A stretch of 64,000 bases of DNA, taken from positions 1 to 64,000 of the forward strand of contig NZ_JAGGRI010000045.1 of assembly GCF_018612875.1 (NCBI RefSeq), written 5' to 3'. This DNA comes from Lysobacter sp. ISL-50 (GTDB lineage: Bacteria; Pseudomonadota; Gammaproteobacteria; Xanthomonadales; Xanthomonadaceae). Under the pieces are notes generated by a model, which ran no database searches, was not told the origin of the DNA, and saw only the letters and a list, made by a program, of their open reading frames with translations. The translations under genes were made by a program, and so were the position numbers. Each line of letters opens with the position of its first letter. Within the stretch, counting starts at the first letter, position 1. Positions 24,769 through 36,452 of this stretch are shown one piece after another.

Positions 24769-27153
24769 ATGCACGCCAGTCGCAAGCTCACCGGACCCCT
24801 TCACCCACTGGCCCTGGGCCTGCTGATCGCATTCGCCGCGCCCGCCGCCTTCGCTCAGGACGCCGCGGCTCCGCAAGGCGATCCCAAGACGCTGGATCAG
24901 GTCATCGTGACCGGCACCCGCGTGTCCGACCGCACCGTCGCCGAATCGACCGCGCCGATCGACATCATCACGCCGGAAACGCTCGAAGCCAGCGGCACGG
25001 TCGAACTGGCCACCGCGCTGGCGCGTGCCCTGCCCTCGCTGAACTTCCCGCGCCCGGCCATCACCGACGGCACCGACGCGGTGCGCCCGGCGCAGTTGCG
25101 CGGGCTCGCGCCCGATCAAGTGCTGGTGCTGGTCAACGGCAAGCGCCGTCACACCACCGCGCTGATCAACCTCAACGGCAGCCAGGGCCGCGGCTCCTCG
25201 CCGGTGGACCTCAACGCCATTCCGATCGCCTCGATCGAGCGCGTGGAAGTGCTGCGCGACGGCGCCTCGGCGCAGTACGGCTCCGACGCCATCGCCGGTG
25301 TGGTCAACATCGTGCTCAAGGGCAGCGATTCGGGCGGCAGCATCGCCGCGCGCTACGGCCAGTACAGCGCCGGCGACGGCGAGCAGTACCAGTTGTCGGG
25401 CGATGTCGGCCTCAAGCTCGGCGAAAACGGCAAGGTGCATCTGGCCGCGCAAGGCGGACATCAGGACCAGACCAACCGCGCGCGCCCGTTCCAGGGCGTG
25501 GTCGAACAGCGCTACGGCGATCCCGAGATCGACAGCGGCGCGGTGTCGTACAACGGCGAATACAAGCCGACCGACTACCTGACCTTCTATTCCTTCGGCA
25601 GCTACAGCAAGCGCGACGTGCTTTCCAACGGCTATTTCCGCTTCGCCGGCGATGCGCGCAACATCCCGTCGATCTATCCGAACGGTTTCCTGCCGCAGAT
25701 CCACAACATCAGCAAGGACCGCGCCGCGGTGGTCGGCCTGCGCACCGAGACCGCCGGCGGCACCCAGATCGACTTCAGCTACAACTACGGCCACAACGGC
25801 CTGACCTTCGACATCGAGCACACCCTCAACCGCAGCCTGGGCCCGACCTCGCCGACGCAGTTCTACGCCGGCGCGCTGGAAGTGACCCAGCATGTGTTGA
25901 ACCTGGACTTCACCCGGCCGGTGGATTTCGGCTGGCAGTACCCGGTGACTTTTGCCTGGGGTGCGGAATGGCGCGGCGAGGAATTCAGCCAGCGCGCCGG
26001 CGAACCGCTGTCCTACGCCAACGGCGGCGTGCCCGCCTCCAACGGCCAGATCATCCCCGGCGCGCAGGTGTTCTCCGGTTTCCGCGCCAGCGATGCCGGC
26101 GAGTTCGACCGCCACAGCTATTCGCTTTACGCCGATGTCGAAGCCGACCTGACCGACAAGTTCTCCGCCGGCCTCGCTGCGCGCTACGAGAGCTACAGCG
26201 ATTTCGGCGACACCACCTCGGGCAAGCTGTCGGCGCGCTACGCCTTCACCGACAAGGTCGCGCTGCGCGCCACCGCCTCCACCGGCTTCCGCGCGCCGTC
26301 GCTGCAACAGCAGTATTTCCAGTCGATCGCGACCAATTTCATCAGCGGCATTCCGTATGAAATCGGCACCTTCCGCGTCGATAACCCGGCCGCGGTCGCG
26401 CTGGGCTCCGAGGCGCTGAAGGCCGAGGAATCGACCAACTACAGCCTGGGCCTGGTGCTGCAGCCGTCGGACGGCTTGTACATCACCATCGACGCGTACC
26501 ACATCACCGTGGACGACCGCATCCTGCTGTCGGAAAACCTGACCAGCGCCGCGGTGCGCAATTACCTGCAGGCCAACGGCTATCCGGGCATCGGCGGCGG
26601 GCGTTACTTCACCAACGCGGTCGACACCAAGACGCAGGGCGTGGACATCGTCGCGACCCAGGCCTGGGATTGGGCGTCGGGCAAGTTCAACCTGACCCTG
26701 GGCTACAACTACTCCAAGACCGAGATCGAGAAGATCGCGCCCAACCCGGCCCGCCTGGCGGCGATCGATCCGAGCGCGGTACGCATCGGCCGCACCGAGA
26801 TCGGCCGCATCACCAAGGGCGCGCCGAAGGACAAGTTCTTCCTCGCCGGCGACTGGAAAACCGGCAACTGGAGCTTCAACGCCACCGCCACGCGCTACGG
26901 CGAATTCACCGAACTGCATGCGATCGATCCGCTGCAGGACCAGACCTACGGCGCGAAGTGGACGCTGGATCTGGCCGCGACGTATCGCTTGAACAACTGG
27001 GACTTCACCGTGGGCGGCGACAACGTGCTCAACGAATATCCCGACGAGCAGAAGCTGGTCCTGGGCACCCGCAACTACCTGCCGTACAACACCGCCTCGC
27101 CGTTCGGCTTCAACGGCGCCTTCGCTTACTTGAAGGTCGGCTACAAGTGGTGA
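24769..27153 (+). CDS. TonB-dependent receptor, copy 2
   Basis: An outer-membrane receptor of 794 residues, closely related to the one at 5680. The signal peptide ends PAAFAQD. The plug has VIVTGTRVSDRTVAESTAPID, VLVLVNGKRRHTTALINLNG and VLRDGASAQYGSDAIAGVVNIV. The barrel ends AYLKVGYKW. Differences from copy 1 concentrate in putative extracellular loops (for example around residues 405-440 and 520-540), which suggests different ligands. The ATG at 24769 follows an AGGAG site. It precedes a secreted amidohydrolase on the same strand, but a terminator separates the two. Confidence 0.93.
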   Translation: MHASRKLTGPLHPLALGLLIAFAAPAAFAQDAAAPQGDPKTLDQVIVTGTRVSDRTVAESTAPIDIITPETLEASGTVELATALARALPSLNFPRPAITDGTDAVRPAQLRGLAPDQVLVLVNGKRRHTTALINLNGSQGRGSSPVDLNAIPIASIERVEVLRDGASAQYGSDAIAGVVNIVLKGSDSGGSIAARYGQYSAGDGEQYQLSGDVGLKLGENGKVHLAAQGGHQDQTNRARPFQGVVEQRYGDPEIDSGAVSYNGEYKPTDYLTFYSFGSYSKRDVLSNGYFRFAGDARNIPSIYPNGFLPQIHNISKDRAAVVGLRTETAGGTQIDFSYNYGHNGLTFDIEHTLNRSLGPTSPTQFYAGALEVTQHVLNLDFTRPVDFGWQYPVTFAWGAEWRGEEFSQRAGEPLSYANGGVPASNGQIIPGAQVFSGFRASDAGEFDRHSYSLYADVEADLTDKFSAGLAARYESYSDFGDTTSGKLSARYAFTDKVALRATASTGFRAPSLQQQYFQSIATNFISGIPYEIGTFRVDNPAAVALGSEALKAEESTNYSLGLVLQPSDGLYITIDAYHITVDDRILLSENLTSAAVRNYLQANGYPGIGGGRYFTNAVDTKTQGVDIVATQAWDWASGKFNLTLGYNYSKTEIEKIAPNPARLAAIDPSAVRIGRTEIGRITKGAPKDKFFLAGDWKTGNWSFNATATRYGEFTELHAIDPLQDQTYGAKWTLDLAATYRLNNWDFTVGGDNVLNEYPDEQKLVLGTRNYLPYNTASPFGFNGAFAYLKVGYKW

Positions 27154-27180
27154 GTTGAGACGCAGGCAACCGGCACGACC

Positions 27181-27212
27181 CGACGGCCCGGACTTCCGGG
27201 CCGTCGTTTTTT
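27181..27212 (+). terminator. Intrinsic terminator of TonB-dependent receptor 2
   Basis: A perfect stem CGACGGCCCGG / CCGGGCCGTCG with a short ACTT loop is followed by six T residues, 28 bases after the stop codon. Confidence 0.93.
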
Positions 27213-27359
27213 GCGGGATTTTGCATTCTTCCGGCACATACCCGGGCGGCCCGGATCGGCTATATACCAAGCCTGCCGCCGCACGCACCGGCCGTCGCCG
27301 GGCCCGGGCAAAGTGCGCGGCTCCGCACATCGCCCCTACGCAAAGCCGAGGCCCACGCC

Positions 27360-29402
27360 ATGCGCATGACCGCTCCGCTGTTGCTGTCGCTCGTCCCGAT
27401 GATGCTCGCCCTGGCCGTGTCCGACGCCCTCGCCGCGCCGGGCAAGCGCGAACAGACCGTGCTGATGCAAGGCAAGCCCGCCGGCCAGCAGAGCGTGGAC
27501 ACCGCCGCCGACGGCAGCGCCCAGGCCGAATTCCAGTACCACGATCGCGGCCGCGGCGATCACATCAAGAGCCGCTGGACCCTGGACGCCGCCGGCATCC
27601 CGACCCAGTACGACGCCGAAGGCAACAACTACCTGAAAGTGCCGATACGCGAGCATTTCAGCGCGCAAGGCGATAAGGCCAGCTGGAAGAACGACAGCGA
27701 ACAGGGCGAGAAAACCCTGAGCGCGCCGGCCTTCTTCCTGCCGCTCAACGCGACGCCGGAAATGCAGGCCGTGCTGGTGCGCGCCCTGCTCAAGGCGCCG
27801 GGCCGCAAGTTGGCGCTGTTGCCGGCCGGCGAGGCGCGGCTGGAAGACGCCGGCACGTTCGACATCGCGAGCAAGAGCGGGCCGCGGCGCTTGTCGCTGT
27901 ACCGCGTCGCCGGCATGAACTACACGCCCGACTCGGTGTGGCTGGACGCGAACGGCGACACCGCGGCGGTGATCTTCTCCTCCGGCTGGGTATCGGTGAT
28001 CGCGCCGGAGTTGGCCGATTCGCTGCCCAAGCTGATCGAATTGCAGGACAACGCCGGCGCGCAGTGGTCGTTGCGCATGGCGCGCGAACTCACCCACGCG
28101 CCCAAGGGCCCGCTGCTGATCCGCAACGCGCGCCTGTACGATCCGCGCGACCTCACGGTGACGCCGAACACCAGCGTGCTGGTCGAAGGCGAACGCGTCA
28201 TCCGCGTCGCTGCGGACGCGGCGATGAAAGCGCCCGCGAACGCGGAGATCTTCGACGTCGGCAATCGCTTCCTGATGCCGGGACTGTGGGACGTACACAA
28301 GCATTACTCCGATTCCGACGGCGCCATGGACATCGCCAACGGCATCACCAGCAGCCGCGATCTGGCCAACAACACCGACGCGTTCCTGGAAAAGATCAAG
28401 CGCTTCGACGCCGGCACCGAGATCGGCCCGCGCGTGCTCGCCGCCGGTTTCATCGACGGCCCCGGCCCGTATGCGGGGCCGACCAAGATGCTGGTCGCCA
28501 CGCCGGAAGAAGCGATCAAGGCGGTGGACTGGTACGCCGACCACGGCTACATGCAGATCAAGAGTTACTCGTCGCTCAAACCCGAGTTGGTGCCGGTGAT
28601 CGCCGACCGCGCCCACGCCCGCGGCCTGCGCTACAGCGGCCACGTGCCGGCGTTCATGTCGGCGAAGCAGTTCATCGAAGGCGGCGCCGACGAGTTGCAG
28701 CACATGCTGTTCGTCGAACTCAACTTCATGTACCCGCGCGTGCAGGACACCCACACCATGGCGCGCCTGACCGAAGTCGGCGCGCACGCGGCCGAGTTCC
28801 CGCCGGACAAGCCGGAAGTGCGCGAGTTCATCGAGTTCCTCAAGCGCCACCACACCGTGATCGACCCGACCATGGGCATCGAAGAGGATCTGTTCGCCGG
28901 CAATCCGCAGGACAAGACGCCGCCTGGCCTGAAGACCGTGGCCTCGCGCCTGCCGCCGCAGGCGCAGCGCAATCTGAGCTGGGGCGCGCTGAAGGCGCCG
29001 AAGGGCGAGGAAGAGGCTTACGCGAAATCGTTCCCGGCGATGATGCGCCTGCTCAAGGCGCTGTACGACGCCGGCGTGACCATCATGCCCGGCACCGACG
29101 CGCTGGCCGGCTACATGCTGCATTCCGAACTGGTGTCGTACTCGCGCGCCGGCATTCCCAACGCCGAGGTGCTGCGGCTGGCGACCTTGACGCCGTCGCA
29201 GGTGCTGGGCGTGGACAAGGACCGCGGCGTGATCGCGCCGGGCAAGTTCGCCGACCTGGTGCTGATCGACGGCGACCCGATCAAGAACATGGAAGACATC
29301 CGCAAGGTCGAGGCGGTGTTCAAGGGCGGCAAGCGCTTCGATCCGGCGCAGATCGAGAAGGCCTTGGGGATCGTGCCGCGCAAGGAGGCTGGCGGGAAGT
29401 AG
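27360..29402 (+). CDS. Secreted amidohydrolase family protein
   Basis: A 680-residue exported enzyme of the amidohydrolase superfamily; substrate unknown (members include prolidases, dipeptidases and imidazolonepropionase-like hydrolases). Residues 1-25 are a signal peptide ending SDALAAP. The first 230 residues are a non-catalytic beta-rich region. The barrel starts near residue 255 (GPLLIRNARLYDP), with the metal pair H-K-H in LWDVHKHYSDSD. Other likely ligands are in LRYSGHVPAF, ADELQHML and the Asp in MPGTDALAG. The C-terminal GVIAPGKFADLVLIDGDP is the conserved end. Paired ATGs at 27360 and 27366 leave the exact start open. Confidence 0.88.
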   Translation: MRMTAPLLLSLVPMMLALAVSDALAAPGKREQTVLMQGKPAGQQSVDTAADGSAQAEFQYHDRGRGDHIKSRWTLDAAGIPTQYDAEGNNYLKVPIREHFSAQGDKASWKNDSEQGEKTLSAPAFFLPLNATPEMQAVLVRALLKAPGRKLALLPAGEARLEDAGTFDIASKSGPRRLSLYRVAGMNYTPDSVWLDANGDTAAVIFSSGWVSVIAPELADSLPKLIELQDNAGAQWSLRMARELTHAPKGPLLIRNARLYDPRDLTVTPNTSVLVEGERVIRVAADAAMKAPANAEIFDVGNRFLMPGLWDVHKHYSDSDGAMDIANGITSSRDLANNTDAFLEKIKRFDAGTEIGPRVLAAGFIDGPGPYAGPTKMLVATPEEAIKAVDWYADHGYMQIKSYSSLKPELVPVIADRAHARGLRYSGHVPAFMSAKQFIEGGADELQHMLFVELNFMYPRVQDTHTMARLTEVGAHAAEFPPDKPEVREFIEFLKRHHTVIDPTMGIEEDLFAGNPQDKTPPGLKTVASRLPPQAQRNLSWGALKAPKGEEEAYAKSFPAMMRLLKALYDAGVTIMPGTDALAGYMLHSELVSYSRAGIPNAEVLRLATLTPSQVLGVDKDRGVIAPGKFADLVLIDGDPIKNMEDIRKVEAVFKGGKRFDPAQIEKALGIVPRKEAGGK

Positions 29403-29554
29403 CGCCGGCGCATGAGGTTCGATTCGCCTGCTACGCAACCGCGCAAACCACCACAGCGCATACGCACGGCCGGTCGAGCAACCACGGTCGCAAGTTCGCT
29501 CACGATCGCGCATCCTGCATCTGCATCCGTACCACGACGATCCAAGGCGATGGG

Positions 29555-29956
29555 ATGAGCTACGACTTGATGCTGTTCGACCCAAGCGCCGCGCCCAGGG
29601 ACCGAGCCGAGTTCCTGCGCTGGTACCGGGCCCAGGTACAGTGGTCCGAGCCGCACGACTATCGCGACCCCGCGACGACCTGTGCCCCGCTGGCCGCCGT
29701 GTATTTCGACCTGCTGCATGAATTCCCGAACCTGCACGCCATCGATTCCGACGGCCTGGACGAGGGCAACCTGAAGATCGCGGAATACTCGTTCGGATAC
29801 GCGATCGTCTACATCGCGTTCCGCTGGCCGGTCGCCGACGCGGCGTACTCGACAGTGTCCGCGCTCGCCGAGAAACACGGGGTCGGCTTCTTCGACGTGA
29901 CCGCGGACTATTACCCGCTGATATGGTTTCCGCCAGCGGCGCAGGACGCCCCATAA
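29555..29956 (+). CDS. Hypothetical protein, 133 residues
   Basis: I do not recognise a named domain. The protein is acidic and aromatic-rich, starts MSYDLMLFDPSAAPRDRAEF, and has no signal peptide or membrane helix. Its opening recalls a widespread set of small hypothetical proteins that are often scattered as singletons, some of which sit beside polymorphic toxins; no toxin gene is present here. Codon use matches the neighbours. The start at 29555 has GGCGATGG before it and is preferred to frames running back through the gap. Confidence 0.65.
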   Translation: MSYDLMLFDPSAAPRDRAEFLRWYRAQVQWSEPHDYRDPATTCAPLAAVYFDLLHEFPNLHAIDSDGLDEGNLKIAEYSFGYAIVYIAFRWPVADAAYSTVSALAEKHGVGFFDVTADYYPLIWFPPAAQDAP

Positions 29957-30016
29957 CGACCGAGCCATACTGAGGCGCAAGTACGGCGGATGCGGCAATG
30001 ACAGCCGCGTATAGCA

Positions 30017-30046
30017 GAACGACCCGCAAGCGCGGGCCGTTCTCGT
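30017..30046. terminator. Hairpin between hypothetical gene and clpB
   Basis: An inverted repeat GAACGACCCGC / GCGGGCCGTTC with an AAGC loop is followed on the plus strand by TCGTTT. It lies between two convergent genes and may end transcription from either side. Confidence 0.6.
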
Positions 30047-30066
30047 TTCATCCGATCGCGATCGGA

Positions 30067-32652
<2,586 letters not shown>

Positions 32653-32862
32653 GGAGGTTTCTCCGAAAGGTGTGGCGGCCGGGCGCGAGTGTCGCGCAGG
32701 GGCCGCGAATGACCTGTTAATGCGGGTCGGGGCGCAATCTTTCAAGCGAGCGCGGGCTGTGGCCGCCTTTGCAAAGGGGCGGCGCGCGGGGCTGGTGGAG
32801 GATGGGACGGTGCTTGGAGCGCGGGGGATTGGGGGCGGGTCGCGGTGATGCGGCTTTTGGAG

Positions 32863-32912
32863 CAACGGCAAAAGCGAATCCCCCCTATCCCCCCTTTTTC
32901 AAAGGGGGGAAC
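32863..32912. repeat. CAAAGGGGGG element, partial copy A
   Basis: A partial copy comprising AAAAGCGAATCCCCCCTA followed by CCCCCCTTTTTCAAAGGGGGGAACG. The same right end is found in the full copies at 32950-33090 and 40205-40372. Confidence 0.8.
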
Positions 32913-32949
32913 GCTGGCGCGGCGGCTGGAAACACCCACGCACGCTAAC

Positions 32950-33090
32950 TGTCGCCCACTTTGAAAAAGGGGGCGAGCGCCCGGCGTGGGTTCGAGGTTT
33001 GATCGACTCGATAGCGCGGGGGATTTGCTGTTGAGCGCAGAAGCAAAAGCGAATCCCCCCTACCCCCCCTTTTTCAAAGGGGGGAACGGC
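32950..33090. repeat. CAAAGGGGGG MITE-like element, copy B
   Basis: The left end is GTCGCCCACTTTGAAAAAGG with GCGCCCGGCG behind it. The middle is GCGCGGGGGATTTGCT. The right end is AGCAAAAGCGAATCCCCCC followed by CTTTTTCAAAGGGGGG. Ends and internal blocks are mutually inverted, so the transcript can fold into one long hairpin. No coding frame is inside. Confidence 0.85.
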
Positions 33091-33102
33091 TCGCGGGGTG
33101 AA

Positions 33103-33633
33103 TCAGGCCAGATCGGTTGGCTGCAGAATCTCGACCCAATACCCGTCCGGGTCCTTGATGAAAGCGATGTGCTTCATGCGCCCATCGCTCAAACGCTTCT
33201 GAAACTCGGCCCCCAACCGCTCGAAACGCGCGCAAGCCGCCTGCACATCCGGCACCGATACGCAGATATGCCCGAAGCCGCGCGGTTCGCTGTTGCCATG
33301 GTGATACGCGAACGCCGCATCGTCCTCGGTGCCATGGTTATGCGTAAGTTCCAGCACCCCGCGCTGACTCAACAACCATTCGCCGCGCGCCGGCTCTTCC
33401 GCGGGAATCTGCGCGGGATCGTTCACCAGCACCAGGAAGAACAGGCTGAACTGGGCCTCGGGAAAATCGCGCTTGCGCACCAGGGTGAAACCAAGCACGC
33501 GGGTATAGAAATCCAGCGACTTAATCGGATCCTTGATCCGCAGCATGGTGTGGTTGAACACGAAGTCGCGCGTGGCGGCTTCCGGTTGCGCGGTCACGCC
33601 GGGCACTGCGTTGAGTTCGTTCTGCAAGGACAT
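33103..33633 (-). CDS. gloA: Lactoylglutathione lyase (glyoxalase I)
   Basis: Isomerises the hemithioacetal of methylglyoxal and glutathione to S-lactoylglutathione. The 176-residue length and single vicinal-oxygen-chelate domain fit the GloA dimer type. The first metal ligand lies in FNHTMLRIKDP, followed by SLDFYTRVLGFTLVRK. The second part has LELTHNHGTE and GFGHICVSVPDV, and IAFIKDPDGYWVEIL provides the final Glu ligand. It has a plant/eukaryote-like insertion (FLVLVNDPAQIPAEEPARGEWL) seen in the longer GloA type. It lies 55 bases downstream of the permease gene on the same strand. Confidence 0.93.
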   Translation of the reverse strand: MSLQNELNAVPGVTAQPEAATRDFVFNHTMLRIKDPIKSLDFYTRVLGFTLVRKRDFPEAQFSLFFLVLVNDPAQIPAEEPARGEWLLSQRGVLELTHNHGTEDDAAFAYHHGNSEPRGFGHICVSVPDVQAACARFERLGAEFQKRLSDGRMKHIAFIKDPDGYWVEILQPTDLA

Positions 33634-33688
33634 GGCGTGGGGCCGTTCGAAAAGGGAATGGTGGATTTGAGGCCGCGGCGGCGCAGTC

Positions 33689-35296
33689 TCAAGCCGGCGG
33701 CGGCGCCGGCACCGGGTCGCGCTGGAAAGACAGCAGAACCAGCAAGACAGCCAGGCCGATATACGCGCCGATGAACTGCCAGGCGATGGTGCGCGACAAC
33801 CCGTCCAACGCCCACGGCAGATACACGCCGCCGCGCGGATCGACCGAATGGATGATGCCGAACAAGGCCAGTCCCGCGCCCGCGAGCAGGAACGCCGCGG
33901 CGCGGCGCAGGCGGCCGTCGACCATCGCCGCGACCGCCGAGGTCCAGATCATCGAGGTCATGATGAAACCGTTGCCCAACGTCACGATCACCGCCAATTC
34001 CGGCAGGCCGTGGCCGTCGAGCGCGCTCATCAGCTGGGCGTGGTGATCCGGCGCGATCCAGCCCGGGTTGCCGGTCTTGATCGCGAGCATGTACGCCACC
34101 GACGGCAGGAAGCCGAACACCATCGCGGTGGCGTGCTTGCCCGGCGTCGCCTGAAACGCCTGGGTGGTGATGTCGAGCGCGACGTAGACGATGATCGGCG
34201 CCAGCACCGCCAGCGGCAGCCACTGCACCAGGCCCGAGACGATGCCGAGCATGCCGCCCAGGCCGATGAACAAACCCGTCAGCAATGTGTAGCCGCTGCG
34301 CGCGCCCATGTGCTTGTACGCGGGCTGGCCGATGTAAGGCGTGGTCTGGGCGACGCCGCCGACCAGGCCGGCGACCAAGGTCGAGAACGCCTCGGCCAGC
34401 AGGATATCGCGCGTGCGGTAATCGTCGCCGGCCGCGCGCGCGCTTTCGCTGACGTTGATGCCGCCGACCACCATCAGCAGGCCGAACGGCAGCAACAGCG
34501 GCAGATACGGCACGGTGTACGGCAGACCGTCGATGAAGCCCAGCGTCGGCAGCGGCAGGACGAAGTTCAGCGGCTGCGGCGTGGGGAAGGTGAAGCCGGG
34601 CGCGCCCAGGCCCAGCGCGCCGAAGCCGTAGAACAACACGGTGCCGAACACGAAGGCGACGAATACGCCCGGCAATTTGATCGGCAAGCGCCCCTTGGCG
34701 ATCAACACGTACAGCAACAGCCCGAGCGTCATGAACCCGACCATCGGCGAGCGCAGGGTTTCGATCAGCGGCAGAAAGCCCATCAGCACCAGCGCCACGC
34801 CGGCGATCGAGCCCAGCAGGCCGGCGCGCGGAATCAACCGCGTCACCGCGTCGCCGAAGAACGACAGCACGAACTTGAGCAGGCCCATCACGATCAGCGA
34901 GGCCATGCCGAGCTGCCAGGTCGCGGTCGCCGCGGCGGTTTCGTCCATGCCCGCCTGCTTGAAGCCGACGAAGGCCGGGCCGAGCACCAGCAAGGCCATG
35001 CCGATGCTGGTCGGCGCGTCCAGGCCCAGCGGCATCGCGGTGACATCGTCGCGGCCGGCCTTGGCGGCGAGGCGCCGCGCCATCCAGGTGTAGATCAGAT
35101 TGCCCACCAGCACGCCGAACGCGGTGCCGGGGAACATGCGCGTGTAGATGACTTCGGCCGGAAACCCGAAGATGCCGATCAGCGCGGCCGAGATGAAGCC
35201 CAGGATCGACAGGTTATCGACGACCAGGCCGAAGAAGCCGTTGAGATCGCCGGCGACGAACCACGAGCGCTGTTTGGTTGCGGTCCCGACGTTCAC
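33689..35296 (-). CDS. NCS2-like permease
   Basis: A polytopic inner-membrane protein of 535 residues with about 12-14 helices, resembling the nucleobase/ascorbate (NCS2) transporters. Recognisable blocks are FGVLVGNLIYTWMARRLAAK, VTAMPLGLDAPTSIGMALLV and a conserved AQTTPYIGQPAYKHMGARSGYTL stretch. The substrate cannot be read from sequence; purines, uracil or an organic anion are possible. It could be translated as the first gene of a short unit with gloA. Confidence 0.8.
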   Translation of the reverse strand: MNVGTATKQRSWFVAGDLNGFFGLVVDNLSILGFISAALIGIFGFPAEVIYTRMFPGTAFGVLVGNLIYTWMARRLAAKAGRDDVTAMPLGLDAPTSIGMALLVLGPAFVGFKQAGMDETAAATATWQLGMASLIVMGLLKFVLSFFGDAVTRLIPRAGLLGSIAGVALVLMGFLPLIETLRSPMVGFMTLGLLLYVLIAKGRLPIKLPGVFVAFVFGTVLFYGFGALGLGAPGFTFPTPQPLNFVLPLPTLGFIDGLPYTVPYLPLLLPFGLLMVVGGINVSESARAAGDDYRTRDILLAEAFSTLVAGLVGGVAQTTPYIGQPAYKHMGARSGYTLLTGLFIGLGGMLGIVSGLVQWLPLAVLAPIIVYVALDITTQAFQATPGKHATAMVFGFLPSVAYMLAIKTGNPGWIAPDHHAQLMSALDGHGLPELAVIVTLGNGFIMTSMIWTSAVAAMVDGRLRRAAAFLLAGAGLALFGIIHSVDPRGGVYLPWALDGLSRTIAWQFIGAYIGLAVLLVLLSFQRDPVPAPPPA

Positions 35297-35732
35297 CAGC
35301 CGCGTCCCCCGTCCATAGCGCCGCCCGCCGACTCAGCCTGACGAAGAAACACAAGAACCGACAGCGGCGCGACCACGAAGTCGGAACACAGGGCTGAAGG
35401 AAACAAACTCACGACACTCATGGGCGGCACTCGGAATGCGGGAAGGGACGCCTCCTTGCTGATGGAGCCCGCGTTCCTTGTGCGGGGACGTGCCGGAGGA
35501 ACGGGAATTCGGACCTCAGCAGAACGAGGTTCGCGGCCACTTGCAATTCGTGGTCGCCACCCAAGTCGCGAAGCCGCCGCGCTGCGAATGAAATCCGCGG
35601 AAATCCGCCGATTTCGCCGCTCCCGACACCGTCGCCACGCAGCATAGAACGTTGCAAGCCCGCCGCGCACCCGCGATGCGGAAACGCAGCGGCCCAAAAC
35701 CCGCGCCGGAACGCCGCCGCGGCCCGCCTCGC
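35297..35732. other. Intergenic region, no gene seen
   Basis: Neither strand has a frame I would call coding. It should contain the promoter of the permease gene on the minus strand. Several short inverted sequences are present (for example GGGACGCCTCC...GGAGCCCGC near 35445-35475), but no recognised riboswitch or operator. Confidence 0.5.
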
Positions 35733-36434
35733 TCAGCCCTCGACGTCCAGCCAGCCCTGGTAATGCACCAGCAGGCCGATGCCCGGCAGCGCCGCGCGCA
35801 CGTCGAAGCGGTAACGGCCGTCGCGCTCGAACTCGCGCGCGCGCACGCCGCCGAACCAGCCCAGCGGCAAGGGCAGGCCGAGCGCGCGCACGCGCACCAG
35901 CCGCCAGGTCAGGCCGGGCTCGTTCGCGCCGTCGTCGGCGCCTTCGCTCATCGACAGGTGGCCCATGCCGGCCGACATCGGCAAGTGGTTCAACGCGGAC
36001 GACACCGTCACCGCCGCGCCGGTCTGCAACGACAGCACGCCCGAGGCCGCCGCTTCCGGCAGCTCGCCGCTGAGTTCCAGCGCGAACGCGAAACGCATCG
36101 GCCCCAGGCGTTCGAACACTAAACCGTCGCGTTCGAGCAGGCGCGAGCGCATCGCCGATTTGCCGAAACGCCGCGTCCAGGTTTCGCCGCGCGGGCCGGC
36201 GTCGATCTCCACTTCGATCGGCCCGGCATGCGCCTTCGGCAAGCCGGCGATGCGCGCGAACAAGCGCGAGCACAGGCCCGGGCCGCGTTCGACCTCGGCT
36301 TCGCCGCGATAGCGCTGGCGCCCGCCGCGCCCGTGCAGCAGGCGCAGGGTTCGCGGCAGCAATACGAAACGCACGCCCAGCACGCGCGGATACAGTCCCT
36401 CGCGCGTTTTCAGGCGCTCCGGCGCGTTCTTCAT
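35733..36434 (-). CDS. DUF4166 domain-containing protein
   Basis: A 233-residue soluble protein matching the DUF4166 pattern: VLGVRFVLLPRTLRLLHG at the start, TWTRRFGKSAMRSRLLERDGLV and ERLGPMRFAF in the middle. Elsewhere DUF4166 is often fused to saccharopine dehydrogenase-like or other domains; here it stands alone. A short insertion (GMGHLSMSEGADDGANE) near residue 160 contains an imperfect duplication of the preceding LPMSAGMGHL. Function unknown. It starts 18 bases after the stop of the secreted-protein gene upstream, so the two are probably one unit with pgeF and rluD. Confidence 0.78.
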   Translation of the reverse strand: MKNAPERLKTREGLYPRVLGVRFVLLPRTLRLLHGRGGRQRYRGEAEVERGPGLCSRLFARIAGLPKAHAGPIEVEIDAGPRGETWTRRFGKSAMRSRLLERDGLVFERLGPMRFAFALELSGELPEAAASGVLSLQTGAAVTVSSALNHLPMSAGMGHLSMSEGADDGANEPGLTWRLVRVRALGLPLPLGWFGGVRAREFERDGRYRFDVRAALPGIGLLVHYQGWLDVEG

Positions 36435-36452
36435 GATCCGTGCTCCAAAAAC

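Larger units (their letters stand above)
32653..33102. other. Intergenic region with repeat copies A and B
   Basis: No gene seen between clpB and gloA. The right two thirds are filled by one partial and one full copy of a CCCCCTTTTTCAAAGGGGG-ended element (listed separately). The left third (32653-32860) should hold the clpB promoter; no strong motif was identified. Confidence 0.6.

Noticed and set aside
27336-30029. 897-codon minus-strand frame opposite the amidohydrolase
   Set aside because: It is a shadow of a GC-rich gene. The plus-strand frame has a signal peptide and metal-site motifs.
35418-35657. Small frames on both strands between the permease and DUF4166 genes
   Set aside because: They are Arg-rich with irregular third-position use, mutually overlapping, and have no ribosome site or known motif.
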